Below are positions 43,229 to 52,577 of a stretch of 64,000 bases of DNA, one piece after another; within the stretch, counting starts at the first letter, position 1, and every line of letters begins with the position of its first letter. The notes under the pieces are model-generated. The model saw only the letters and a list, made by a program, of their open reading frames with translations. It was not told the origin of the DNA and did not search any database. The DNA lies in assembly GCA_034101475.1 (NCBI GenBank), contig JAXEJQ010000075.1:1-64000 (forward strand), given 5' to 3'. The position numbers were made by a program, and so were the translations under genes. Source of the stretch: Limivivens sp034101475. Lineage in GTDB: Bacteria; Bacillota; Clostridia; Lachnospirales; Lachnospiraceae.

Positions 43229-44164
43229 CTAGAATAACGCGTTATCCTTATCCAGCTTCCGGACAATCAGATTGGCCGTCAGTACCACCAGAAAGCCCAC
43301 AATCGACTGGTAAAATCCGGCAGCGGACGCTCTTCCCACATCATTCAGCTGTGTCAGTCCCTTGTATACATACGTGTCAATGGTCGAAGTCACATTGGAC
43401 AGCAGACCGGAATCCATGGGCACCTGATAGAACAGGCCGAAATCAGAATAGAAAATTTTTCCGATATTCAGCAGCACCATGGTAATAATGGTACTCTTCA
43501 GCCCGGGAAGCGTCACGTGCCAGATTCGTTGCAGGCGGGTGGCGCCATCTACAACGGCAGCTTCATAAAGAGAAGAATCAATTCCAATCACCGTTGCGTA
43601 ATAGATGATGCTGGTATACCCGAAGCTCTTCCACAGATGGACAAACACCAGGATAAAGGGCCAGTACTTCGGCGTTGTATACCAGGAAATCCGTTTCTGA
43701 CCAAAGGCTGCCAGAATCGTTTTATTGATAAAACCGCTGTCCGAACTCAGAAACGCATAGACAATATAGCTCACCACAACCATGGAAATCAGATAGGGAA
43801 TCAGGATCAGTGTCTGATAGACCTTCTTTGACAGACTGCCCCGAAGTTCATTCAGCATAATCGCCACAACCACTGCCAGGGTGGTTCCGAGGATAATAAA
43901 AGCCAGATTGTAGCAGATAGTGTTTCTGGTAATGATAAAGGCATCCTGGGATTTAAACAGATAGGCAAAGTTTTTCAGTCCCACCCATTCACTACCGAAA
44001 ATCCCCTTGGAATAATCATATTTTTTAAAGGCGATGGTCAGACCGAACATCGGAATATAATTATTGATCAACAGATAGACAATCCCGGGAATCATCATCG
44101 AATACAAAACCAGCGCCTGTTTTCTGTGCACCCTGCCGGTCCCTTTTTTTGCCCTACTCTTCAT
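43229..44164 (-). CDS. carbohydrate ABC transporter permease (LplB-like)
   Basis: This 311-residue permease starts with the LplB-type sequence LVLYSMMIPGIVYLLINNYI, then PMFGLTIAFKKYDYSKGIFG. It has the EAA loop YEAAVVDGATRLQRIWHVTLPGL (about residue 210). With its partner and the upstream binding protein it forms a CUT1-type importer for oligosaccharides. The ATPase is not encoded here, as is usual for CUT1 systems that share an MsmK-like ATPase. Confidence 0.92.
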   Translation of the reverse strand: MKSRAKKGTGRVHRKQALVLYSMMIPGIVYLLINNYIPMFGLTIAFKKYDYSKGIFGSEWVGLKNFAYLFKSQDAFIITRNTICYNLAFIILGTTLAVVVAIMLNELRGSLSKKVYQTLILIPYLISMVVVSYIVYAFLSSDSGFINKTILAAFGQKRISWYTTPKYWPFILVFVHLWKSFGYTSIIYYATVIGIDSSLYEAAVVDGATRLQRIWHVTLPGLKSTIITMVLLNIGKIFYSDFGLFYQVPMDSGLLSNVTSTIDTYVYKGLTQLNDVGRASAAGFYQSIVGFLVVLTANLIVRKLDKDNALF

Positions 44165-44263
44165 CGCTTTGCTCCTTTTCTCTCAATCTTGCAGAAAGAA
44201 CGCCCCAGCGGTCTCCTGTCTTTAAAAAAGATGGGGCAAATTTCTTTGCCCCAGTTTTATTTC

Positions 44264-45706
44264 TTACTTATTTGCCAGGAATGCATCCAGCTGCTCCTGT
44301 TTTGCAGCGATAATTTTATCAATTCCGGCAACTTCCAGCTCCTGATTTGCCTGTTCAATGGTTGTCTCCGGATCCACAGCGCCATCCAGCAGTGCGAAAT
44401 AGTATTTATTCATGATATTCACACATGCCGCGTATTCATCCGTAACCTCCGAAGAATCAAAAACGAATCCGGTGGCAATGGACTTGGTGGCATTGTTGTT
44501 GAACGCCATCAGGTCGTCAAAGAAGGTGGCACCGTTGCTCTCCAGCGGAGGCGTAAGAGAGGAATTCGGATAGGTGAAATACTGGGCAGCGCCGCCGTAG
44601 GTAACGGTGGTTGCATCCTTGCCTTCCGGATAAGTAATGGAACCGTCTTCGTTCTTCACATAATGAACGCCTTCAATTCCATCTACCAGGAGGGTTGCAA
44701 TTTCGCTGTCGGTGTAAACCGCTTCAATAAATTTCCAGGCAGCATCCGGATTGCCGGAGTTGGAATTAATTCCATAGCTCAGAGAAGAATAGCTGTTTCC
44801 GGTTGCCCATGCCGGCAGGATTTCCGCCAGAACAATTCCATCAGCAGGTGCCGCGCACAGGTCGTTGTTTAAATGGCAGAAGGCCTTTCCATTGAGAATC
44901 AGGTTATCGCCACGCTCTGTATTGCTCAAAATATCTGCCATAATCAGGCCGTCCTCGTACCATTTATGGGTATAGCTGCAGAACTCCCGGAAATCATCGG
45001 TATCAAAGAGATTTTCCACGGTGGTACTCTGTCCGCAGTCAGCCAGAACACCTACATAAGAGTCATCACCCAGGCCATCCCAGGACCATCCGTTTACCAT
45101 AAAGTTCAGATTCTGTCCGACCATCGGATAGATATCCGGATACTGTTCCTGCACCTGATACAGGATTTCTTCGATATCATCAAAGGTCTTGATCGCAGAA
45201 ACATCAATTCCCATCTCATTTACGATTTCCTCTGACAGATGAAGATTGTATACATTTGCAAAATTCCGGAAGTTGGTAATGGAATACAGGTTTCCGTTCA
45301 GAGTTGTTCCATCCAGCTCACCGTTTGTCCAGACATTTTTAAAGGCTTCACTTGCGTTTGCATAATAATCATCCAGCGGAAGAAGCTGTCCGTTGTTGAC
45401 GAAGGTTGCCAGCGGAGTCTGCTGCAGGGCAATGACGTCCACCTCATCTCCGGTCAGCAGAAGATTGGACTGTTGGGTCCAGCTTCCGGCATTGATGTAA
45501 GTGATCTCTGCCTGGATTCCAAACCGCTCTGCCAGGAGCTTGTTCATTTCTTCCTCCACCATATCCGTATCACTGAAATCATAAATTCCGGGCATTGCAA
45601 ATTTTACAACCGGAAGATCGGAGGATTCTGCCATACCGGTTATTCCTGCCAGCATGGAAGCAGCCATTGCTGCGCTTAAAACGGTTACCATTCCTTTTCT
45701 GTTCAT
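44264..45706 (-). CDS. extracellular sugar-binding protein of the ABC importer
   Basis: This 480-residue LplA-type solute-binding protein has a signal peptide (MNRKGMVTVLSAAMAASMLA...GMAESS) and a long alpha/beta binding fold that includes LNFMVNGWSWDGLGD and the C-terminal DPETTIEQANQELEVAGIDKII helix typical of the group. No lipobox cysteine is present in the signal region, so the anchor is unclear. The ATG at 45706 follows AAAGGAG. A TGTTATACT extended -10 sequence lies about 60 bases upstream (45765-45770), so the importer and downstream enzymes may have their own promoter. Confidence 0.9.
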   Translation of the reverse strand: MNRKGMVTVLSAAMAASMLAGITGMAESSDLPVVKFAMPGIYDFSDTDMVEEEMNKLLAERFGIQAEITYINAGSWTQQSNLLLTGDEVDVIALQQTPLATFVNNGQLLPLDDYYANASEAFKNVWTNGELDGTTLNGNLYSITNFRNFANVYNLHLSEEIVNEMGIDVSAIKTFDDIEEILYQVQEQYPDIYPMVGQNLNFMVNGWSWDGLGDDSYVGVLADCGQSTTVENLFDTDDFREFCSYTHKWYEDGLIMADILSNTERGDNLILNGKAFCHLNNDLCAAPADGIVLAEILPAWATGNSYSSLSYGINSNSGNPDAAWKFIEAVYTDSEIATLLVDGIEGVHYVKNEDGSITYPEGKDATTVTYGGAAQYFTYPNSSLTPPLESNGATFFDDLMAFNNNATKSIATGFVFDSSEVTDEYAACVNIMNKYYFALLDGAVDPETTIEQANQELEVAGIDKIIAAKQEQLDAFLANK

Positions 45707-45851
45707 GTTAGCTCTCCTTTTCTTTGTTTGTATTCCGTCGTTTCTCTGTTGTTTTGTTGATCTCAGTATAACAGCCAGCCTCCTCTCCATCTGTCACTTT
45801 TATGATGAAAAAATGTCTCTTTCATGACTTTTGCCACAAAAGAGACATTCC

Positions 45852-47426
45852 TTATTTCTTGTACATCTGCCGGTAATCCAGGGGTGTCATCTGCTCACTT
45901 TCTTTGAACATTTTGGAAAAATAGGAGAAATTATCGTATCCCACCTTGGAAGCAATGATCCCCACCGAAAAGTTTGTCGAGACCAGAAGCTTCTTTGCCA
46001 GGTCCATCTTCTCCTTCATCACATAATCTTTAAAGTTCATTCCCACCCTGGTCTTAAACAGCCTGGAAAAATACTCCTCATTCAGAAATACCAGATTCGC
46101 CACCTCTTTGCGGGAAATATTCTGATTAATGTGGTCATGGATGTATTCCTTTGCCACCTCCACACAGTCCGCCTTTGTACTCTCCCGGCGATGGAGAAAT
46201 TCCAGACAGTAGTCAATGGCCTCCAGCAGCCCTTCAAAGGTATGATAAGCTTCCATAAAGGCTTCATAGGAATAGGCCTCTGAAAAAATGCTCTGAGGAT
46301 CTATTTTCCGGGACTCCGCCACCGCAAAAAAAGCCTTGGAAAAATGAAAATGGATGGTTTTCATCCGCTTCAGGTTCAGGCCGCCCCAGCGGTCCGCCTT
46401 CCTGCAGTATTCTTCGATTTCACTGCGGACGATCTGCCCTTCCCCTCTCTCCAGATAGTTGTACCACTGTTCGGTATTTCGAAGAATCAGAGCATCCGAA
46501 GGTTCTTTCTGTTCCCCCTCCTGAAAGAAATCCGTCCGGCGCATCACATTGTTGTCCTTCATCTCTTCCAGGACCTTCAGGCCGCTGTAAAGAGCCTCTC
46601 CCTTCGCCCTGGTCACATAAAAGGCCATTCCGAAATCCATTTTCTGGAGCAAAAACTCATGTACCCTCCGAATATTGGAAAAAATCTCTTCTTCCTCTGT
46701 CGTGGCAGCGTCCGCATAAAGAATCAGAAACAGTCCGGAATTCTGAATGGGGCAGATCAGCGTCTGACATGCCAGTCCCTGCATAGTCTCTTCCATGACA
46801 TTCCATACCACCATGCGGATCAGCCGGGTACTCCATTCTTCCCGGCACCCGTTCCAGTGAATAATGTCCGCCTGAATCAGGTAGAACGCCTCTCTCTCAT
46901 ACTTTTTCGGCAGCAGGCTCAGAAGCCTGCCCAGCCGCTTCGGAAATTCGGATTCCTTTCCCACCAGCATCCGCTCCATCATTCCGTTTACCAGCATTTC
47001 CTGCTGTTCTTTCAGCAGATCCTGATTCTCCTGCAGCTCTTCCAGCTTTCGGTTCTGAAAAATTTTCGTGCATACACGCCGGATCACATTTTCCACATCT
47101 TCAAACTGAGCCGGCTGCAGAATATAGTCATAGCCTCCCAGCTTAATCGCCTTCTGGGCGTACTGAAAATCTGCATGGGCTGTCAGAAAAATACATTCTA
47201 TCTTCTGATAGTGCTCCTTTACCCAGGCAAACAGCTCCAGTCCGTCCTCTCCCGGCATCTCGATATCCGTCAGCATAATCTGAATCGGATACCTTCCCAG
47301 AATTTCTCTGGCCTCCTTCGCGCTGGCAGCCAGGTAAACCTGATCAATGGGCAGATTTTCCCATCTGATTCCGTTTTTCAGGCTGGTCAGAACGGTCCTC
47401 TGGTCATCCACAATGATAATATTCAA
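45852..47426 (-). CDS. YesN-type AraC family response regulator
   Basis: This 524-residue protein has an N-terminal receiver domain (NIIIVDDQRTVLTSL, phospho-acceptor Asp in IMLTDIEMPGEDGLEL, IFLTAHADFQYAQ). A long middle region follows, then a C-terminal AraC helix-turn-helix pair (HDHINQNISRKEVANLVFLN, EYFSRLFKTRVGMNFKDYV, VGYDNFSYFSKMFKE). It overlaps the cognate kinase gene by 4 bases. It is expected to activate the adjacent importer and hydrolase genes in response to an extracellular sugar. Confidence 0.93.
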   Translation of the reverse strand: MNIIIVDDQRTVLTSLKNGIRWENLPIDQVYLAASAKEAREILGRYPIQIMLTDIEMPGEDGLELFAWVKEHYQKIECIFLTAHADFQYAQKAIKLGGYDYILQPAQFEDVENVIRRVCTKIFQNRKLEELQENQDLLKEQQEMLVNGMMERMLVGKESEFPKRLGRLLSLLPKKYEREAFYLIQADIIHWNGCREEWSTRLIRMVVWNVMEETMQGLACQTLICPIQNSGLFLILYADAATTEEEEIFSNIRRVHEFLLQKMDFGMAFYVTRAKGEALYSGLKVLEEMKDNNVMRRTDFFQEGEQKEPSDALILRNTEQWYNYLERGEGQIVRSEIEEYCRKADRWGGLNLKRMKTIHFHFSKAFFAVAESRKIDPQSIFSEAYSYEAFMEAYHTFEGLLEAIDYCLEFLHRRESTKADCVEVAKEYIHDHINQNISRKEVANLVFLNEEYFSRLFKTRVGMNFKDYVMKEKMDLAKKLLVSTNFSVGIIASKVGYDNFSYFSKMFKESEQMTPLDYRQMYKK

Positions 47427-49156
47427 CCCATTTCCCCATTTCTCTTCTCCGATGGTGCCTCCCCACTGTCCGCAATGGGCAGAATCAGCTCACTGACCGC
47501 CCCATCCGAGTTGTAAAAATTGTATTCTGCTTTCCCGTCATATAAAATCGCGCACCTGTTTTTCAGATTTGTGATTCCGACGCCCACCTGATCATTCACT
47601 TCCTGTCCGTTGATCACCGCCAGAACCTCTTCCGGATAGCCGGCGCCATTATCCCATATGGTCAGGTCGATATACTCCCCCTCCTCCGTGGAAAGCTTCA
47701 GGGCTTTCACACCGATGCAAAGGTATTCTCCATCCCGGCGGGGTTTATAATACTTAAAAGAATTTTCAAAAAAGGTCTGAATCGTCAGCAGCGGCACCTC
47801 AGATCCCGAAAGCTGCTCCGGAATTTCCCAGCAGCAGACGGCCTTGTGCTCCAGGAGATCATTCTGGAGATTCAGATAGTTTTTCGCATAGCTGATTTCC
47901 TCCTCCAGTGTCACCATGTCCTTTTCCATCTTTAAAAGATACCGCATATGCACCGAAATCGAGAAAATGAGATTCTGAATTTTATCATATTTTCCTTCCG
48001 ATGCCAGCGCATTCATGGTCTTCAGACAGTTCAGATAAAAGTGAGGGCGGATCTGAAGCTGAAAATAGGTCAGTTCCGCCTTCTGTTTCTTGATCTTCTC
48101 CTCATAAGAATGAATTTTCAGAAAACGGATCTGCTCCATCATCTGCTGAAACATCTCATTGACTTCTTCAATCTCCGCAAAATCAGAGTGAAGAGAAATG
48201 TCCGCGTCCAGGTTGTGGTCACGGATCCGCTCCATGGTATCCTTCAGTTCCGTCAGGGATCCCACCATCTCCCTGTTCAGATGCTGCATCAGCAGAATCA
48301 GAACAATCAGGGTTCCGACGGATCCCACCACAATCAGAATCTGCTGGAGCTGAAAATAATATTTCCAGTTTTTCTGCAGAACCATACAGAGAGACAGTCC
48401 GGAAGAACCGATTTCCCGACGCGCCACAAAACAGGCTCCGGTTTCCCGGATATCATTCCCGGTTGTCTGTGAATCCTGTCCGGAAAGCTCCAGCTCTTCT
48501 GCCAGTTCCGGCCGGGTGACTGCCTCCTGGCCTTTCATAACCAGAAACTGCGGTGTCATTCCGGCAATCTCTCTGGTGGTTTTTTCATAATCAGACAGAC
48601 TTACCAGCCCCACAATGCTCCCATATCGCTTCTGGTAGATCTTCGCATAGTAAAGCCCTTTGTCCGTCTGTACAAGCATCCACTCATTTTTGTTGATCAG
48701 CGGCTCCAGCTGGCTTTTCAGCTGCTGAATCACCTGCTCCTTTTCTTCATATTCCATGCCTTCCACAAATTTGTAAAGGACCTGTGTTCCTCCGTCATAG
48801 GAGATAATATAGCCGCAGAAACCGGATTTCGCCAGCAAAAAGCTCTGGAGCATCGTGTCCAGATTATAGGCGGCCCCATAGCTCAGCACACCGTCCTTTT
48901 TCGTACTGATCGTCTCAAAATCAGCGCTGTTAAAGTAAAACATGGACAGCGTATTGTCCACATTCTGCATGGCATCCTCTGTATTTCCCACCAGCTGCTC
49001 CACGGTCCGGGAGGCCTCCTGCCGGAGCTGCTGATAGGAACGGGAAATACTGTAACAGTCAAAAATCACCAGCAGAACGGTCACCACAGCAAAGGCCGTC
49101 AGAAGCATCCAGGTCAGCTGCCGCTTCAGCGATTTTTCTTTTTCCTCTTTTTTCAT
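47423..49156 (-). CDS. YesM-type sensor histidine kinase
   Basis: This 577-residue membrane kinase has a first transmembrane helix (LLTAFAVVTVLLVIFDCYSI), a large extracellular sensor domain (about residues 38-275), a second helix (ILIVVGSVGTLIVLILLM), a HAMP-like linker, the His_kinase motif QLQIRPHFYLNCLKTM and an HATPase domain (FFENSFKYYKP, DNGAGYPEE, GVGITNLKNRC). No Shine-Dalgarno sequence precedes the ATG. Instead a TATACT lies 6 bases upstream, so the transcript may be leaderless. Confidence 0.92.
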   Translation of the reverse strand: MKKEEKEKSLKRQLTWMLLTAFAVVTVLLVIFDCYSISRSYQQLRQEASRTVEQLVGNTEDAMQNVDNTLSMFYFNSADFETISTKKDGVLSYGAAYNLDTMLQSFLLAKSGFCGYIISYDGGTQVLYKFVEGMEYEEKEQVIQQLKSQLEPLINKNEWMLVQTDKGLYYAKIYQKRYGSIVGLVSLSDYEKTTREIAGMTPQFLVMKGQEAVTRPELAEELELSGQDSQTTGNDIRETGACFVARREIGSSGLSLCMVLQKNWKYYFQLQQILIVVGSVGTLIVLILLMQHLNREMVGSLTELKDTMERIRDHNLDADISLHSDFAEIEEVNEMFQQMMEQIRFLKIHSYEEKIKKQKAELTYFQLQIRPHFYLNCLKTMNALASEGKYDKIQNLIFSISVHMRYLLKMEKDMVTLEEEISYAKNYLNLQNDLLEHKAVCCWEIPEQLSGSEVPLLTIQTFFENSFKYYKPRRDGEYLCIGVKALKLSTEEGEYIDLTIWDNGAGYPEEVLAVINGQEVNDQVGVGITNLKNRCAILYDGKAEYNFYNSDGAVSELILPIADSGEAPSEKRNGEMG

Positions 49157-49162
49157 ATTGTT

Positions 49163-49168
49163 AGTATA
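49163..49168 (-). promoter_or_regulatory. -10 element immediately upstream of the YesM-type kinase gene
   Basis: On the minus strand TATACT is followed by six bases and then the ATG, which would place the transcription start at or next to the initiation codon. The -35 element is not clear. Confidence 0.45.
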
Positions 49169-49230
49169 ACATTGAACATTTCATTTGAACAGAAAAATTT
49201 CGAAGGCTGACCCATTTCTTTCCGGTTTTC

Positions 49231-52200
49231 TCAATGGAATCCTGCTCTTTTTCTGGCTGTTTCATCGCTGGGATCCAACATTTCCATGCAGTCTTCTTCC
49301 AAATGCAGGTGAATACTTCTGGCCGGATCGATGGAAAAACGCTCCCGGGGATCGGAAGACGAATTTTTCTGCTCTGCCAGCAGAAAGGGATCCTCTCCGG
49401 CCCGGAACGGATGCAGCCACAGGGAAAACTCGATGGTCTCCGGAAGAAGCCGGTACTTTGGCAGAACATCCGAGCCGCAGCTGGCATTCCCGATTCCGTT
49501 CTGGGCATAGTCCAAAGACAAAATCAGATGATCCCTGGGCCGAAGCTCCTCCCGATGAGCAGCCTTCATCAGATCCTCCACCCGATAAGGAACCGCAGTA
49601 AACTCAAAATTCCTTCCGCTGTTTATCAAAAGCCCGTCTCCCTGTTCATCAAAAAGGGAAAGCCAGCGAGTATCCGTATGATTTCCGCTCTCCTGAGGCC
49701 GGATATATTCCATCCGGGCACTTTCGGCAAGGGAACCGCGGAACCTGGAAACCCGCACCGAAGTTTTCCGGTCTGTGTAGCTTTCTCCCGGTCCGTTTCC
49801 GTACCATTCAAATTTCTTCAGAGTGTCTGCACATTCCAGAACATATCCGATTCTGGGCAGGCACTCCCAGTTTCCATAGGGCTGAACCACACTGTCGATT
49901 TTCAGCGTGCCCTCCGGATAAAAGCTCACAATCTGATAAAGGAGAATTCCGGAATCGTTTTTACAGCGATATTCTTTTTCGATCCCGATTTCTACTCGTT
50001 CCCTGCTTTCCTCCAATACGGAAACTTCGCGCAGAATCCCCTTTGCATGGGCAATATCCAGATTTTTCCATCCGTTTGTTCCCAGATAAGACTGACTGTG
50101 CAGATCATTGTCCGTAAAGGCCCTCACCATCTGCAGATGCAGCCCTTCTTCTGCCGGGGGCAGCTCTTCCTTCCCGGCCTTTTCCAGCATTTCCTTCCCC
50201 TGTAGGGAAAACCGAATCAGATTTCCCGTTTTTTTCGAGATTTCCGCCCGGAAAACCGATGAGCGAACCATCAGTTCTTCGCCATTCTCCAACGTCAGGC
50301 TTCCGTCAGACCACTCCGGTATGGTTCTTTCCTTTAAGACTGTCTGAACAGGAAGCTGAATCTGAGCAACCGGATGTCCCGCCTCTGCCCACAGTGTCTT
50401 TTCCCCCAGCACAAATTCCAGATTCAGGAAATATTCACCCGGTTCTTCCAAAAGCTCCCGGGAATAAGGCAGCTCCAGCACGTCTTCCTCTCCCGGCTCC
50501 AGAGCAGGTACCCGGCATCGTCCGCTCTGAATTCCTGCGCCGTTTCGTTCCAGATTCCATTCCAGGTCCAGACAGGAGGTACGGATCTGGTCATAGCCGC
50601 TGCGGATCCGGAGCTTTCCGCCAGACGCATCTTCCATCGAAACGCGTACCGGTGCAAAGACAGCCTTCACCTCCAGAAGCTTGGCCGTGGGGCTTCGATC
50701 CGGCAGCACCACCCCGTCAATCACGAAATTCCCGGAATTCGGACTGTCCCCGAAATCGCCTCCATAGGCATATCCCTCTTTCCGCCGGATGCCATGATCG
50801 CACCATTCCCAGATAAATCCTCCGCAGAAGTTTTCATAGGCTTCCATCAGCTCCTGATATTCTTTGAAATTTCCCATGGCATTTCCCATGGCATGGGCAT
50901 ACTCATTCAGAAGGAACGGTTTTTCCGGATTCTGTCTGCATTTTTCCTTCAGCCATTTTACAGAAGAATAGGTATCGCTGTCCACATCCGCCACCGAGCA
51001 CATCTGGCGTTCATGCACCAGTCTGGTGGGATCCAGTGTTTTACAGTAGGCGCTCATCAGCGCAATATTTTCTCCGTAGCCTGCCTCATTGCTGGTGGAC
51101 CAGAAAATGACTGAGGGAGAATTTTTATTCACCCCCACCATGGACGCCACCCGGTCAATACAGCACAGGGTCCACCGCAGATCATTGCCCGGAAGGACAT
51201 CCGTTTTGTAGGAAATGTCATGGGTTTCCAGATTGCACTCATCCATGACATACAGACCATACTCATCACAGAGCTCATACCAGAGCGGTGTATGGGGGTA
51301 ATGCGAACAGCGCACCGCGTTCAGATTATTCTGCTTCATCAGGCAGATATCCCTCACCATATCCTCCCGGGTCACAAACTGTCCCCGGTCCGGATGAAAT
51401 TCATGAAGATTGACTCCCTTCAGCTTTATGGGCCTTCCGTTGATGCAGACCGCTCCGTTTTCCACGCGGATCTCCCGGAAGCCGATTTTTTTGACCGCCA
51501 CATCCACAACCCTTCCCCTCTCATCCTTCAGGATCAGGAACAGCCGGTAAAGATTCGGTGTTTCCGCACTCCAGAGCTTCGGATTTCTGACTTTTGCCTC
51601 CAGATAAACCGTGCGGATCGTATTAGCCAGAATCGGCCTGGGGGAAATCTCAAAATCTCTGCGCTGCTGGGGCGTCATTTTCTCCAGTTCTGTCATTCTC
51701 CAGGTATCCACAGGCCATCTGGGATTTTCCATGCCGGTAAAACCGCTGTCCAGAACCATTCTCTGCTCCGGCACTCCCTGGCAGTCATAACATTCCATCT
51801 CCACGGTGTAAGGCTCCACGGCCTCCCCGGTATCATTTTTCACCTTGACGCTCACAGTCAGCCGCGCCTCTTCATATCCTCCTTCAAAGGCGGTCTGTAC
51901 CTGGAAATCCGAAATGCACACATTTCTCTGTCTGATCAGGCAGACGCTTCGGAAAATGCCGCTCATCCGCCACATATCCTGATCCTCCAGGTAGGTACAG
52001 GCACTGTATTGATAAACCTCCACCGCCAGAACATTGCGGCCCGCCCGCAGCTTCTCCGTGATACAAAACTCCGCCGGAGAATAGGAATTCTGACTGACAC
52101 CGGCCAGTTTCCCGTTGACCCATACCTGAAACGCGCTGCGGACACCGTCAAAGCGCAGCAGAACCTGCTCCCCGCAAGGAAGCTGATCCAGCAGAAACTC

Positions 52201-52575
52201 TGTGCGGTAAAAGCCCTTGCTGTTTTTCTCATCCGGAATCCGCCCCGGAACCAGTTTTTCCGTATCCGGTTCAAAGGGATATTTCACATTTGTATAGATC
52301 GGAATTCCATAGCCATGAAGCTCCCAGTTGGACGGCACCGGAATCCGGTCCCAGTCCCTGTCCTCATAATCCGGCCGGATATACGCTCCGGTATCTTCCT
52401 TCACATCCGGGCAGTACCGGAACTTCCACTCCCCGTCCAGGCACTGGAGAATTTCATCTTCTCCGCCCTCCAGTGCCCTTTCAAAGCTCTCATAGGAATG
52501 AAAAAAGCTTCGATAGGCTTCCTTTCCGACTCCAATGAGATCCTTCTCCCTCCAAAAATCCTTCAGCTGATCCAT
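49231..52575 (-). CDS. lacZ: GH2 beta-galactosidase (LacZ type)
   Basis: This 1114-residue LacZ-type beta-galactosidase has a sugar-binding jelly roll (GEWKFRYCPDVKEDTG, IPVPSNWELHGYGIPIYTN), an Ig-like domain and a TIM barrel with LKGVNLHEFHPDRGQFVTRE. The acid/base is in FWSTSNEAGYGEN and the nucleophile in FLLNEYAHAMGNAMGNFKEY. A C-terminal Bgal_small_N domain ends with FEFTAVPY and SLDYAQNGIGNASCG. No signal peptide is present. It starts 2 bases after the upstream GH2 gene ends, so the two enzymes form an operon. Confidence 0.95.
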   Translation of the reverse strand: MDQLKDFWREKDLIGVGKEAYRSFFHSYESFERALEGGEDEILQCLDGEWKFRYCPDVKEDTGAYIRPDYEDRDWDRIPVPSNWELHGYGIPIYTNVKYPFEPDTEKLVPGRIPDEKNSKGFYRTEFLLDQLPCGEQVLLRFDGVRSAFQVWVNGKLAGVSQNSYSPAEFCITEKLRAGRNVLAVEVYQYSACTYLEDQDMWRMSGIFRSVCLIRQRNVCISDFQVQTAFEGGYEEARLTVSVKVKNDTGEAVEPYTVEMECYDCQGVPEQRMVLDSGFTGMENPRWPVDTWRMTELEKMTPQQRRDFEISPRPILANTIRTVYLEAKVRNPKLWSAETPNLYRLFLILKDERGRVVDVAVKKIGFREIRVENGAVCINGRPIKLKGVNLHEFHPDRGQFVTREDMVRDICLMKQNNLNAVRCSHYPHTPLWYELCDEYGLYVMDECNLETHDISYKTDVLPGNDLRWTLCCIDRVASMVGVNKNSPSVIFWSTSNEAGYGENIALMSAYCKTLDPTRLVHERQMCSVADVDSDTYSSVKWLKEKCRQNPEKPFLLNEYAHAMGNAMGNFKEYQELMEAYENFCGGFIWEWCDHGIRRKEGYAYGGDFGDSPNSGNFVIDGVVLPDRSPTAKLLEVKAVFAPVRVSMEDASGGKLRIRSGYDQIRTSCLDLEWNLERNGAGIQSGRCRVPALEPGEEDVLELPYSRELLEEPGEYFLNLEFVLGEKTLWAEAGHPVAQIQLPVQTVLKERTIPEWSDGSLTLENGEELMVRSSVFRAEISKKTGNLIRFSLQGKEMLEKAGKEELPPAEEGLHLQMVRAFTDNDLHSQSYLGTNGWKNLDIAHAKGILREVSVLEESRERVEIGIEKEYRCKNDSGILLYQIVSFYPEGTLKIDSVVQPYGNWECLPRIGYVLECADTLKKFEWYGNGPGESYTDRKTSVRVSRFRGSLAESARMEYIRPQESGNHTDTRWLSLFDEQGDGLLINSGRNFEFTAVPYRVEDLMKAAHREELRPRDHLILSLDYAQNGIGNASCGSDVLPKYRLLPETIEFSLWLHPFRAGEDPFLLAEQKNSSSDPRERFSIDPARSIHLHLEEDCMEMLDPSDETARKRAGFH

Positions 52576-52577
52576 CT

